A stretch of DNA of 6,432 bases, from positions 1 through 6,432 of the forward strand of contig WRFC01000046.1 of the NCBI GenBank assembly GCA_009779015.1, written 5' to 3'. The DNA comes from Coriobacteriia bacterium (GTDB lineage Bacteria > Actinomycetota > Coriobacteriia > Coriobacteriales > UBA8131). The translations under genes and the position numbers were made by a program. Shown here in pieces: positions 1 through 5,683 of this stretch. The notes below the pieces were generated by a model that worked only from the letters and a program-made list of their open reading frames with translations, made no database searches and was not told the origin of the DNA. Every line of letters starts with the position of its first letter. The first letter of the stretch is position 1.

Positions 1-433
1 CACCCTGGGCATTTAACACCTTCAAGGCGATCTTGCCCAGCACGCCGTTCACAAAGGCCGGCGATTTCTCTTCTCCCCCAAACTCTTTGGCCAGTTCAAC
101 GGCCTCGTCGATCGAGACCGAGAGCGGCACGTCGTCTTCGTAGAGCATCTCGTAGACGGCCAGGCGGAGGATGCTTTTGTCGACCAGGGGCATGCGCGAG
201 ATCTGCCAGCCGATGGCCGCGCTCGAGATCAGGGCGTCGATCTCGTCCAGGTGCTGGCGCGTGCCCACGAGCAGGCGGCGCGAGAAATCGCAGGGGATGC
301 CGATCTCGGCGCAGTAGTAGCGCTTGTCAAATAGCGTCTCGGCGTCGTAGTCGTTCATCTCGACTGAGAAAAGCAGTTGGAAGGCCATGCGCCGAGAGTC
401 CGAGCGCTGGCGGTATGGGTTTGCGGCGGTCAT
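1..433 (-). CDS. nusB: Transcription antitermination factor NusB (3' end cut by window edge)
   Basis: NusB binds boxA RNA together with NusE (ribosomal protein S10) and takes part in antitermination of rRNA operons in the cytoplasm. I translated 144 residues from the ATG at 431-433 with no stop before the window edge, so the C-terminus is missing. The N-terminal helix reads SRRMAFQLLFSVE, as in the all-helical NusB fold. The C-terminal part carries the family signature: MPLVDKSILRLAVYEML, then SIDEAVELAKEFGG, then SPAFVNGVLGKIA. At 144 residues the protein is already near the usual length, so only a few residues should be lost. The start lies 3 bases after the asp23 stop, and a GGAG ribosome binding site sits inside the end of asp23, so the two are translationally close and surely cotranscribed. 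Identification is by family motifs and is firm. Confidence 0.95.
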   Translation of the reverse strand, partial: MTAANPYRQRSDSRRMAFQLLFSVEMNDYDAETLFDKRYYCAEIGIPCDFSRRLLVGTRQHLDEIDALISSAAIGWQISRMPLVDKSILRLAVYEMLYEDDVPLSVSIDEAVELAKEFGGEEKSPAFVNGVLGKIALKVLNAQG

Positions 434-436
434 TTT

Positions 437-784
437 TTACTCCGGGAAAGTGATGCCGTCGATATAGACGTCGACGCCAGCTACCCCCACTCCGATCTGG
501 CCGGACAGGGTCTCAGAGACGACCGTGCGGACATGCGCGGCGACTTCTTGGAGCTGATAGCCATAATAGGCCTGAAGGTGGACATCGACATAGATCTGGC
601 CCGACTCGGCTAAGATCAGAATGCCCTGGGCATCGGGGCGGCGTTTGCTTGAAAGGATGCTGTCACGGACCTTGGGCGAGCCGAGGCGGGCGACCCCCGG
701 GACATCAGCCACTGCCAGGGCCAAAATCGTCTCGACCACCCCGGGCGCAATCGTCAGGTCGTCGACGTTGAACTGCTCAGCCAT
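437..784 (-). CDS. Asp23/Gls24 (DUF322) family protein, YqhY-like
   Basis: This is a 115-residue cytoplasmic protein of the Asp23/Gls24 alkaline-shock family. Visible family features are the opening block LTIAPGVVETILALA, the VADVPGVARLG segment, the alternating strand GQIYVDVHLQAYYGYQLQEVA, and the closing VDVYIDGITF. There is no signal peptide or membrane segment. A GGAAGG ribosome binding site precedes the ATG. It lies between accC and nusB, exactly where Bacillus subtilis has yqhY in its accB-accC-yqhY cluster. There, loss of YqhY is known to select mutations affecting acetyl-CoA carboxylase, so a role in keeping that enzyme in balance is the best inference here. The family also includes envelope-stress proteins, so the exact job is not fixed by sequence. 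It sits 124 bases after accC, separated by short tandem repeats. Confidence 0.9.
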   Translation of the reverse strand: MAEQFNVDDLTIAPGVVETILALAVADVPGVARLGSPKVRDSILSSKRRPDAQGILILAESGQIYVDVHLQAYYGYQLQEVAAHVRTVVSETLSGQIGVGVAGVDVYIDGITFPE

Positions 785-848
785 AACTCTAACCTTCCCG
801 CATTTCTCTCAGCATCTCACTCGGTGTTTCAATTTTCAATGCGCCTTT

Positions 849-866
849 CGGGGCGTCCGGGGCGTC
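849..866. repeat. 9-bp exact tandem duplication
   Basis: The 9-mer CGGGGCGTC occurs at 849-857 and again at 858-866, in the accC-asp23 intergenic region. It lies next to the decamer array at 871-920 and probably arose by slippage. No function is visible. Confidence 0.75.
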
Positions 867-870
867 TTGC

Positions 871-920
871 CGTACCTCTCGGTGCCTCTCAGTGCGTCTC
901 GGTGCCTCTCAGTGCGTCTC
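871..920. repeat. Decamer tandem repeat array spanning the accC stop codon
   Basis: Five consecutive 10-bp units fit a pattern like NGTGCSTCTC on the plus strand (the first, CGTACCTCTC, is the most diverged). Within it, the 20-mer GGTGCCTCTCAGTGCGTCTC at 881-900 is repeated exactly at 901-920. On the coding strand the first unit reads GAG ACG CAC TGA, so it encodes the last residues of AccC plus its stop codon, and the remaining units lie beyond the stop. Loss or gain of units would therefore leave the AccC sequence unchanged and only alter the spacing to asp23. Confidence 0.9.
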
Positions 921-2246
921 AATAAAGTCTGTATGTACCTCGCCGGCCTGAAAATCGGGCTGGTCGAGCACCCAACGGTGAAAGGGGATCGTCGTCTTAA
1001 TGCCTTCGATCTGAAACTCGTCCAAGGCCCGGCGGCCACGGGCGACGGCCTCGGCGCGCGTGTTTCCCCAGACAATCAGTTTAGCGATTAACGAATCATA
1101 TGTGGGCGGAACCGTATAGCCAGCGTAAATATGGGTGTCCAAACGCACGCCTGGGCCGCCCGGCAGCCGTAGCCCGGTGATCTTTCCCGGGCTGGGGAGA
1201 AACCCGTTCTGCGAGTCCTCGGCGTTGATGCGGAACTCGATGGCATGCCCGCTGGGCACGATCTGGCCGCGCTCTAAGAAGCTGATCGGCTGGCCGGCCG
1301 CGACCAGCACCTGCTCTTTGATGAGGTCGGTCGAGGTCACGATCTCGGTGGTCGGGTGCTCGACCTGGATGCGCGTGTTCATCTCCATAAAATAAAAGCT
1401 TCCGTTCAGGTCGAGCAAGAACTCGACCGTCCCAGCGCCCAGGTAATCGGCCCGGCGGACGGCCATCAGGGCGGCCTCGCCCATGCGCGCGCGCAGCTCG
1501 GGGCTGACGGCCGGCGAGGGCGACTCTTCAAGCAGTTTTTGGTGCCGGCGCTGCAGCGAGCAGTCGCGCTCGCCCAGGTAGATGGCGTTGCCATGCATGT
1601 CGGCCAGCACCTGGATCTCGATATGGCGCGGCCGCTGGACGAGCTTTTCGAGGTAGACCTCAGAATTGCCGAACCCGGCCAGGGCCTCGGCCTCGGCCGC
1701 CGCCAGGCAATCGGCCATCTGGGCCGGCTCGTAGACCTCGCGCATGCCGCGCCCGCCGCCGCCGGCGCTGGCCTTGATGAGCACGGGGTAGCCGACGCCC
1801 TGGGCGATCTGAAGCGCCTCTTGCGCGCTCTGGAGCGGGCCGTCCGAGCCCGGGACAGTGGGCACGCCGATCTGCTTCATGGTCTCGCGCGCCGCGTTCT
1901 TATCGCCCATCAGGTCGATCGACTCTGGCTTGGGGCCGATGAAGGCCAGGCCGTTCTCGGTCACGGCACGGGCAAAACTGGAGTTCTCGGCCAAGAAGCC
2001 GTAGCCCGGGTGCACGGCCTCGGCACCGCGCGACTGGGCGGCGCCGATCAGGGCCGGAATCGAGAGGTAAGACTGGGCGGCCGGGGGCGGCCCGATGCAG
2101 ACGCTCTCGTCGGCCAGCTGGACGGCCAGGGTCTCGCGGTCGACCTCGGAGTAGGCGACCAGGCTTTGAATGCCCATGTCTTTGAGCGCCCGCACGATAC
2201 GGAGCGCGATCTCGCCCCGGTTGGCAACCAGTACTTTAGTAAACAT
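909..2246 (-). CDS. accC: Biotin carboxylase (acetyl-CoA carboxylase AccC or pyruvate carboxylase subunit A type)
   Basis: This ATP-grasp enzyme carboxylates the biotin of a carrier protein using ATP and bicarbonate. The 445-residue length is typical of AccC. Visible motifs, in order, are the N-terminal VLVANRGEIALRI (residues 5-17), HPGYGFLAEN (79-88), the glycine-rich ATP lid KASAGGGGRGM (158-168), RDCSLQRRHQKLLEE (227-241) and MEMNTRIQVEHP (287-298), which contains Glu288 and Arg292 at the catalytic centre. After VEHP it reads TTE where VTE is commoner, a mild variation. The ATG is 13 bases past the stop of the upstream fusion gene, with an AGGGA/GGA ribosome binding site overlapping that stop. 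It is the only biotin carboxylase in view, so it may serve both acetyl-CoA carboxylase and the carboxyltransferase fusion. Sequence alone does not separate AccC from the PycA subunit of two-part pyruvate carboxylases; no accA or accD is in the window. Confidence 0.95.
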   Translation of the reverse strand: MFTKVLVANRGEIALRIVRALKDMGIQSLVAYSEVDRETLAVQLADESVCIGPPPAAQSYLSIPALIGAAQSRGAEAVHPGYGFLAENSSFARAVTENGLAFIGPKPESIDLMGDKNAARETMKQIGVPTVPGSDGPLQSAQEALQIAQGVGYPVLIKASAGGGGRGMREVYEPAQMADCLAAAEAEALAGFGNSEVYLEKLVQRPRHIEIQVLADMHGNAIYLGERDCSLQRRHQKLLEESPSPAVSPELRARMGEAALMAVRRADYLGAGTVEFLLDLNGSFYFMEMNTRIQVEHPTTEIVTSTDLIKEQVLVAAGQPISFLERGQIVPSGHAIEFRINAEDSQNGFLPSPGKITGLRLPGGPGVRLDTHIYAGYTVPPTYDSLIAKLIVWGNTRAEAVARGRRALDEFQIEGIKTTIPFHRWVLDQPDFQAGEVHTDFIETH

Positions 2247-2259
2247 CGCGGTCCAATCC

Positions 2260-2775
2260 CTAGCTGACGATCGGTTCTAGGTAAAAGAGGGGCATGCCGT
2301 ACTCCACGGGCTGGCCGTTCTCGGCACAGACCTCGCGTACCACGCTGATCTGCTCGGCCAAGATCTCGTTCATCAGCTTCATGGCCTCGACGATGCAGAG
2401 CGACTGCCCGGCCGTGACCTCGGTACCGACCTCGACAAAGGGCGGCGAGTCGGGGTTGGGCGAAGAGTAGAAGGTGCCGACCATCGGCGAGGTGACGACG
2501 ATCCAGTTCTCGGGGCGTGCCCCCGGCGCGGCCGCTGCAGCGGCCGGTACGGCGGCCGCAGTGGCGGCCACTGCCGAGCTGGCTGCCGCTACCGCACCCG
2601 CCTGGGTGGCGGCCGGGGCAGACGGTGGCTGGGCTGCCGCGTAGCCATCGTTAGCAAAGACCGGCTGCCCGGCGGCGCGCACGGTGATGCGCATGCCGGC
2701 CTCTTCGACTGTCACTTCTCCGATTCCCGAGTCTTCGACGACTTTAATCAGGTCCTTGATCTGGTTGATATCCAC
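2260..2775 (-). CDS. accB: Probable free AccB (BCCP) made by internal initiation within the fusion gene
   Basis: The GTG at codon 466 of the fusion begins exactly where AccB proteins begin: the residues after it (DINQIKDLIKVVEDSG) match the conserved AccB N-terminal helix. An AAGGAGGAG ribosome binding site at 2782-2790 lies at ideal distance. Initiation here would give a 171-residue carrier protein with the linker, the thumb and biotinyl Lys598 (Lys133 of the short form), close to the usual AccB length. AccB carries carboxybiotin between biotin carboxylase and the AccA/AccD transferase that makes malonyl-CoA for fatty acids. The position directly before accC and asp23 is that of accB in the standard cluster. 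That the short product is really made is inference from the start signals; the reading frame itself is certain. Confidence 0.6.
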   Translation of the reverse strand: MDINQIKDLIKVVEDSGIGEVTVEEAGMRITVRAAGQPVFANDGYAAAQPPSAPAATQAGAVAAASSAVAATAAAVPAAAAAAPGARPENWIVVTSPMVGTFYSSPNPDSPPFVEVGTEVTAGQSLCIVEAMKLMNEILAEQISVVREVCAENGQPVEYGMPLFYLEPIVS

Positions 2776-4170
2776 GGTTTGCTCCTCCTTGGTGCCGATC
2801 GCTTCTTCTTCGAGCAAGAACTCGGTCTTCTCGCTCGTCCGGTGTTTAGACAGATAGGTGCGCGCCTCGTTGGGAAAAAGCGCCCACATGAGCACGTCCT
2901 CTTCGGTCTTGGCCAGATCGCCGGCCTCGGCCGCGACCTCGGCATAAGTGGTATGCACGAGAGTCGAGGGCGGCGTGTCGGCATCCAGCGGCTGGGCGTC
3001 GCCGAGCACGCGCTTCACGATCTCGGGGCTCATCGGGCCGGGGGCCTTGCCGTAATAGCCGCCGATGTAGTCTTTCATCTCGGACGGGATAACGCTCCAA
3101 CGCTTGCCCGAGAGCACATTCAAGACGGCCTGGGTGCCGACGATCTGTGACATCGGCGTGACCAGTGGCGGATAGCCGACCTCGGCACGTACCTTGGGGA
3201 TCTCTTCCATGACGTCCTGCAGGCGGTCCGAGGCGTTTTGGATCTCGAGCTGGCTGACCAGGTTGCTCATCATGCCGCCCGGCACCTGATGCGAGTAGAC
3301 CTGCATGTGAATCAGAGAACTGACGCCGCGCGAGTAGTGCCCGCGCTGGCGCACGCCCTCCCAGTAGCTGGCGATCTCGAACAAGAGGTCGAGGTCGAGG
3401 CCTGTGTCGTAGCCGCTCTCTTTGAGCGCCGCCACGATCATCTCGACCGCCGGCTGCGAGTTGCCAAAGGCCAGCGGCGCGCTGGCCGTGTCGACGATGG
3501 CCGCGCCGGCCTCGGCGGCCTTGATGTAGTTGGCCGGGGCCATGCCGCCGACATAGTGGCAGTGGACGTGCACGGGCAGCCCGATCTGCTCCCTAAAGGC
3601 TTTTACTAAGCGCTCGGTGCGGTACGGTGTAAGCATGCCGGCCATGTCTTTGATGGCGATGGAGTGGGCGCCGAGGTCCTTTAAGTCCTGCGCGAACTCG
3701 ATAAAGTTGTCCAGCGTATGCACGGGGCTCATGGTGTAGGCCAGCGCGCCTTCGAAATGGGCGCCACTCTCGAGGATGGCCTCGGCCGAGTCTTTGATGT
3801 TGCGGATGTCGTTGAGCGCGTCAAAGACGCGGAAGACGTCGATGCCGTTCTTGTGCGCGGCATGGACGAAGCGGAAGACGATCTCTTTGGAATAGAGGTG
3901 GTAGCCGACCAGGTTCTGGCCACGCAAGAGCATGGCCGAGGGGGTCTTGGGGCAATGCTTCTTGATCGCCCGCAGGCGCTCCCAGGGGTTCTCGTCTAAA
4001 AAGCGCAGGCATGTATCAAAGGTCGCCCCGCCCCATGATTCGATCGCCCAGTAGCCGACCTGGTCCATCTTTGGCAGGATCGGCAGCATATCGCCGATCT
4101 GCATGCGCGTGGCCCAGAGGGACTGTTGCCCGTCCCGGATCGTCGTATCCATAATATGCAGGGTACGCAT
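2260..4170 (-). CDS. Carboxyltransferase (PycB/OadA type) fused to complete AccB biotin carrier protein
   Basis: A 636-residue fusion. Residues 1 to about 460 are a pyruvate/oxaloacetate carboxyltransferase TIM barrel: DTTIRDGQQS (8-17), ESWGGATFD (44-52), FRVFDALND (113-121), the metal/active-site lysine segment AIKDMAG (172-178, Lys174), the metal ligand motif HVHCH (201-205), VPGGMMSNL (296-304) and VTPMSQIVGTQA (337-348). Residues 466-636 are AccB rather than the OadA-type biotin tail: the AccB N-terminal helix VDINQIKDLIKVVEDSGI (466-483), a roughly 45-residue Ala/Pro linker, the AccB thumb SPMVGTFYSSPNPDSPPF (561-578) and the biotinylation motif VEAMKLM with Lys598. The ATG has a strong GGGAGGTG ribosome binding site. 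With the adjacent AccC it would form a two-subunit pyruvate carboxylase; oxaloacetate decarboxylase or transcarboxylase activity is possible, but no OadB/OadG sodium-pump subunits are seen. It also probably supplies AccB through the internal start at 2775. Confidence 0.9.
   Translation of the reverse strand: MRTLHIMDTTIRDGQQSLWATRMQIGDMLPILPKMDQVGYWAIESWGGATFDTCLRFLDENPWERLRAIKKHCPKTPSAMLLRGQNLVGYHLYSKEIVFRFVHAAHKNGIDVFRVFDALNDIRNIKDSAEAILESGAHFEGALAYTMSPVHTLDNFIEFAQDLKDLGAHSIAIKDMAGMLTPYRTERLVKAFREQIGLPVHVHCHYVGGMAPANYIKAAEAGAAIVDTASAPLAFGNSQPAVEMIVAALKESGYDTGLDLDLLFEIASYWEGVRQRGHYSRGVSSLIHMQVYSHQVPGGMMSNLVSQLEIQNASDRLQDVMEEIPKVRAEVGYPPLVTPMSQIVGTQAVLNVLSGKRWSVIPSEMKDYIGGYYGKAPGPMSPEIVKRVLGDAQPLDADTPPSTLVHTTYAEVAAEAGDLAKTEEDVLMWALFPNEARTYLSKHRTSEKTEFLLEEEAIGTKEEQTVDINQIKDLIKVVEDSGIGEVTVEEAGMRITVRAAGQPVFANDGYAAAQPPSAPAATQAGAVAAASSAVAATAAAVPAAAAAAPGARPENWIVVTSPMVGTFYSSPNPDSPPFVEVGTEVTAGQSLCIVEAMKLMNEILAEQISVVREVCAENGQPVEYGMPLFYLEPIVS
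2782..2790 (-). promoter_or_regulatory. Internal Shine-Dalgarno site for AccB
   Basis: The minus strand reads AAGGAGGAG, then CAAACC, then GTG. AAGGAGG is a near-perfect complement to the 16S rRNA tail and ends 8 bases before the GTG. In the fusion frame it encodes Lys-Glu-Glu (residues 461-463), at the joint between the carboxyltransferase and AccB. Confidence 0.7.
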
Positions 4171-4174
4171 CTGA

Positions 4175-4182
4175 CACCTCCC
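4175..4182 (-). promoter_or_regulatory. Strong ribosome binding site of the fusion gene
   Basis: GGGAGGTG lies 4 bases before the ATG at 4168-4170 (its GGAGG core is 6 bases away) and fixes this start. It fits the N-terminus MRTLHIMDTTIRDG, normal for the family. Confidence 0.85.
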
Positions 4183-4264
4183 AAGATACTCTTTGTCTCA
4201 CTGTCTGACTGGCTATATTCTCCCTGATTCGGGAGTCGGTACCTTTCCTCCAATGTAAACGTTA

Positions 4265-4292
4265 ATTGTACTACATAGGGGATTGAGGCCAA
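4265..4292 (-). promoter_or_regulatory. Probable sigma-70 type promoter of the carboxylase operon
   Basis: On the minus strand TTGGCC (4287-4292) and TACAAT (4265-4270) are separated by 16 bases. The -10 box matches TATAAT at five of six positions and the -35 box matches TTGACA at four. It lies about 95 bases before the fusion gene start, in an AT-richer patch of the gap after efp. It would drive the fusion gene, accC, asp23 and nusB. The -35 box is also the edge unit of the phased GGCC repeat, so a regulator binding the repeat could control it. Transcription could also read through from efp, since I see no convincing terminator between them. Confidence 0.55.
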
Positions 4293-4337
4293 CAGGGGCC
4301 AACAGGGGCCAAGAACGGCCGACAAGCGGCCAAGGCC
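4287..4337. repeat. GGCC-centred repeats at 10-bp spacing upstream of the operon promoter
   Basis: GGCC occurs at 4287, 4297, 4307 and 4317, exactly 10 bp apart, then at 4328 and 4334. The first two units are identical (GGCCAACAGG) and the third starts GGCCAAGAAC. On the minus strand they read TTGGCCCCTG. One-turn spacing puts all core elements on the same DNA face, immediately at and upstream of the -35 box. This may be a regulator binding array or simply a slippage-born repeat. Confidence 0.8.
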
Positions 4338-4442
4338 AGGGTTTTCTCCCCCAACGCTTTTCTCCACCGGGCTTTTTTGGCTTGGGCACGGCGTCTTTGC
4401 GGCTTGGCGCAGGAGCGCGCTCAGGCCGGGGCATGGCGGCCG

Positions 4443-5003
4443 TCAGACGCGCGTGATGTAGCGCCCGTCGCGGGTGTCGACCTTGAGCACGTCGCCGGTG
4501 TTGATGAACATCGGCACGTTGATCACGGCACCGGTCTCGAGCGTGGCCGGCTTATTGGCGCCTTGCACGGTGTCGCCTTTGAAGCCGGGCTCGGTCTCGG
4601 TCACCTCGAGCTCTACGAACATCGGGGGCTCGACGCCAATCAGCTCGTCGCCGGCATACTGGAGGGCCACGATGTCATTCTCTTTCAGCCACTGCGCGGC
4701 CTCGCCGACCACGTCGGCCGGCAAGGCGGACTGCTCGTAGCTCTCGGTGTCCATAAAGTGGAACTCGTCATCGGCCTTGTAGAGGAACTGCATTTCTTTG
4801 GTCTCCATGCGGATCTCGTCGAACTTCTCGCCCGAGCGAAAGGTCAGGTCGTTGACCCGCCCCGAGCGGATGTCGCGCACCTTGGTGCGCACAAAGGCGC
4901 CGCCCTTGCCCGGCTTGACATGCTGGAACTCGATGATCACATAAGGTTTGCCATCGATCATGATGGCCTTGCCGTTCTTAAAGTCAGCGGTCGAGATCGC
5001 CAC
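4443..5003 (-). CDS. efp: Translation elongation factor P
   Basis: EF-P binds between the ribosomal P and E sites and relieves stalling at polyproline stretches. I choose the GTG at 5001-5003, giving 186 residues beginning VAISTADFKNGKAIMIDGK, the normal EF-P start and length, with a GAAGGG ribosome binding site 8-10 bases ahead. A longer in-frame reading from 5087 adds unconserved residues translated from the leader repeats and is rejected. Domain I is the KOW-like barrel with the loop KPGKGGAF (residues 30-37); Lys33 is the tip residue that is modified in many bacteria. The loop is PGKGGA, closer to the Bacillus form than to the PGKGPA loop of many Actinomycetota. Domains II and III are complete, ending INTGDVLKVDTRDGRYITRV. 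No modification enzyme is in view. Identification is firm. Confidence 0.97.
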   Translation of the reverse strand: MAISTADFKNGKAIMIDGKPYVIIEFQHVKPGKGGAFVRTKVRDIRSGRVNDLTFRSGEKFDEIRMETKEMQFLYKADDEFHFMDTESYEQSALPADVVGEAAQWLKENDIVALQYAGDELIGVEPPMFVELEVTETEPGFKGDTVQGANKPATLETGAVINVPMFINTGDVLKVDTRDGRYITRV

Positions 5004-5040
5004 GGTGGTTTCCCTTCTAGTTTTAGTCACTCTGGTTGTG

Positions 5041-5085
5041 TGCGCCTGGTGGGGCGCGCCTGGTTGGATGCGCCTGGTGGGGCGC
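5041..5085. repeat. 14-bp repeats with hairpin potential in the efp leader
   Basis: Three 14-bp units lie side by side: TGCGCCTGGTGGGG (5041-5054), CGCGCCTGGTTGGA (5055-5068) and TGCGCCTGGTGGGG again (5069-5082). The 17-mer TGCGCCTGGTGGGGCGC is thus exact at 5041-5057 and 5069-5085. Each copy contains GCGCC...GGCGC, able to form a 5-bp hairpin, and GTGCGCC (5040-5046) can pair with GGCGCAC (5081-5087) around the whole array. It lies between the TATAAT box and the efp start, so it would be in the mRNA leader. Confidence 0.8.
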
Positions 5086-5092
5086 ACGAAAG

Positions 5093-5098
5093 ATTATA
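5093..5098 (-). promoter_or_regulatory. Candidate -10 box of the efp promoter
   Basis: A perfect TATAAT reads on the minus strand about 90 bases before the efp GTG. No good -35 is seen 17 bases upstream (GCGCTA), so the promoter is uncertain. TGTATAA occurs twice, 10 bases apart (TGTATAACGT then TGTATAATCT), so the second copy could be an alternative -10 or part of an operator. Confidence 0.45.
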
Positions 5099-5153
5099 CA
5101 ACGTTATACAGCGCCTAGCGCCAGCCGGCGCAGTGCGTCAATCCTCAAGACCG

Positions 5154-5414
5154 TCAATCGTCGTAGTGACCCTTACACTGCAATACCTCAACAGAACCAT
5201 CTTCTCTAAGCTGATATACAAGTCTATTCACATCGTCAATACGGCGGCTCCAACCGTCACGGTTGCGTAATTGCTCCGACTTTCCAATTCCCTCGTTTCC
5301 ATTTCGCTCTATGTCCTTGAGGAGCTGATCAATGCGTTTGAGAGTTTTCTTGTTGTTTTCCTGCCAGAATAAGTATTCATGCCAAGCTCGTTCAGCAAAG
5401 GTCAGCTTACTCAT
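5154..5414 (-). CDS. YoeB/Txe family toxin (mRNA interferase)
   Basis: This 86-residue RelE-fold toxin would cleave mRNA in the ribosomal A site, as known for E. coli YoeB. The match runs over the whole protein: TFAERAWHEYLFWQENNKK at the N-terminus corresponds to the YoeB WSEESWDDYLYWQETDKR block, then GIGKSEQLRN, GWSRRIDDVNRLVY and the C-terminal CKGHYDD. The catalytic positions known in YoeB are present: Glu47, Arg64, His83 and Tyr84. The toxin therefore looks intact. Its ATG lies within the end of the antitoxin gene (8-base overlap) and an AGAGG ribosome binding site lies 9 bases ahead, so its translation is probably coupled to that of the antitoxin. Base composition is clearly more AT-rich than that of efp or accC, which suggests horizontal arrival. 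Confidence 0.93.
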   Translation of the reverse strand: MSKLTFAERAWHEYLFWQENNKKTLKRIDQLLKDIERNGNEGIGKSEQLRNRDGWSRRIDDVNRLVYQLREDGSVEVLQCKGHYDD

Positions 5415-5679
5415 TCTCCATTGCCTCTAATTCCTCAATTGTTTTGATAACAACCTGACCGCGCTCAATCTGTTTGGCAGCTTCATCTATGGCGGCCATA
5501 TTGTTATTGCTGTAAAACGGATCGATAGACACCTCAAAGGGAATGCGTTTTTCTCGGCTCATTTTTTTTGCAAAGATTGTAAACGCAGTGGTCATGTTTA
5601 ATCCCAACAATTTGCAGGTGGAGTCCATTGATTTTTTGAGATCCTCATCCATCCTGATATTCACTAAAACCTGTGCCAT
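5407..5679 (-). CDS. RelB/DinJ family antitoxin
   Basis: This 90-residue antitoxin should neutralise the adjacent YoeB-type toxin and repress its own operon. The N-terminal half has the ribbon-helix-helix DNA-binding pattern of the RelB/DinJ family: a strand VLVNIRMDEDLKKSMD, then KLLGLNMTTAFTIFAKKMSREKRIPFEV. The C-terminal part (about residues 60-90, AAIDEAAKQIERGQVVIKTIEELEAMENE region) is charged and helical, the usual toxin-wrapping segment. The start is fixed by an exceptionally strong ribosome binding site, AGGAGGTGATC. YoeB toxins are best known with YefM (Phd-fold) antitoxins and DinJ with YafQ, so this pairing is a mixed one, though such pairs are known in Bacillota genomes. A consensus-like promoter and a palindrome lie just upstream. 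Confidence 0.93.
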   Translation of the reverse strand: MAQVLVNIRMDEDLKKSMDSTCKLLGLNMTTAFTIFAKKMSREKRIPFEVSIDPFYSNNNMAAIDEAAKQIERGQVVIKTIEELEAMENE

Positions 5680-5683
5680 TAAT

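Noticed and set aside
785..848. Separate promoter for asp23
   Set aside because: TTGAAA sequences are present on the minus strand but no acceptable -10 box follows at proper spacing.
1356..2267. Long plus-strand ORF of 303 codons opposite accC
   Set aside because: Antisense shadow of accC with His/Ala/Gly/Leu-rich composition and no family motifs.
2260..4170. Sodium-pumping oxaloacetate decarboxylase complex
   Set aside because: No OadB or OadG membrane subunits are in the window and the biotin domain is of AccB type, so a two-subunit carboxylase is more likely.
4348..4380. T-run (CTTTTTTGG) as an intrinsic terminator
   Set aside because: The run is on the plus strand, with no gene upstream on that strand and no GC-rich stem directly before it.
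4213..4434. 73-codon Pro/Lys-rich minus-strand ORF between efp and the fusion gene
   Set aside because: No ribosome binding site before its ATG, no recognisable domain, low-complexity composition, and it runs through the phased repeats and the likely promoter.
5004..5087. N-terminal extension of EF-P from a start at 5087
   Set aside because: The extra residues are encoded by the leader repeats and have no match in EF-P, while the GTG at 5003 gives the exact family start and length.
4377..5270. Long plus-strand ORF of 297 codons opposite efp
   Set aside because: It is antisense to efp, whose protein matches its family over its full length; long antisense frames are common in GC-rich DNA.
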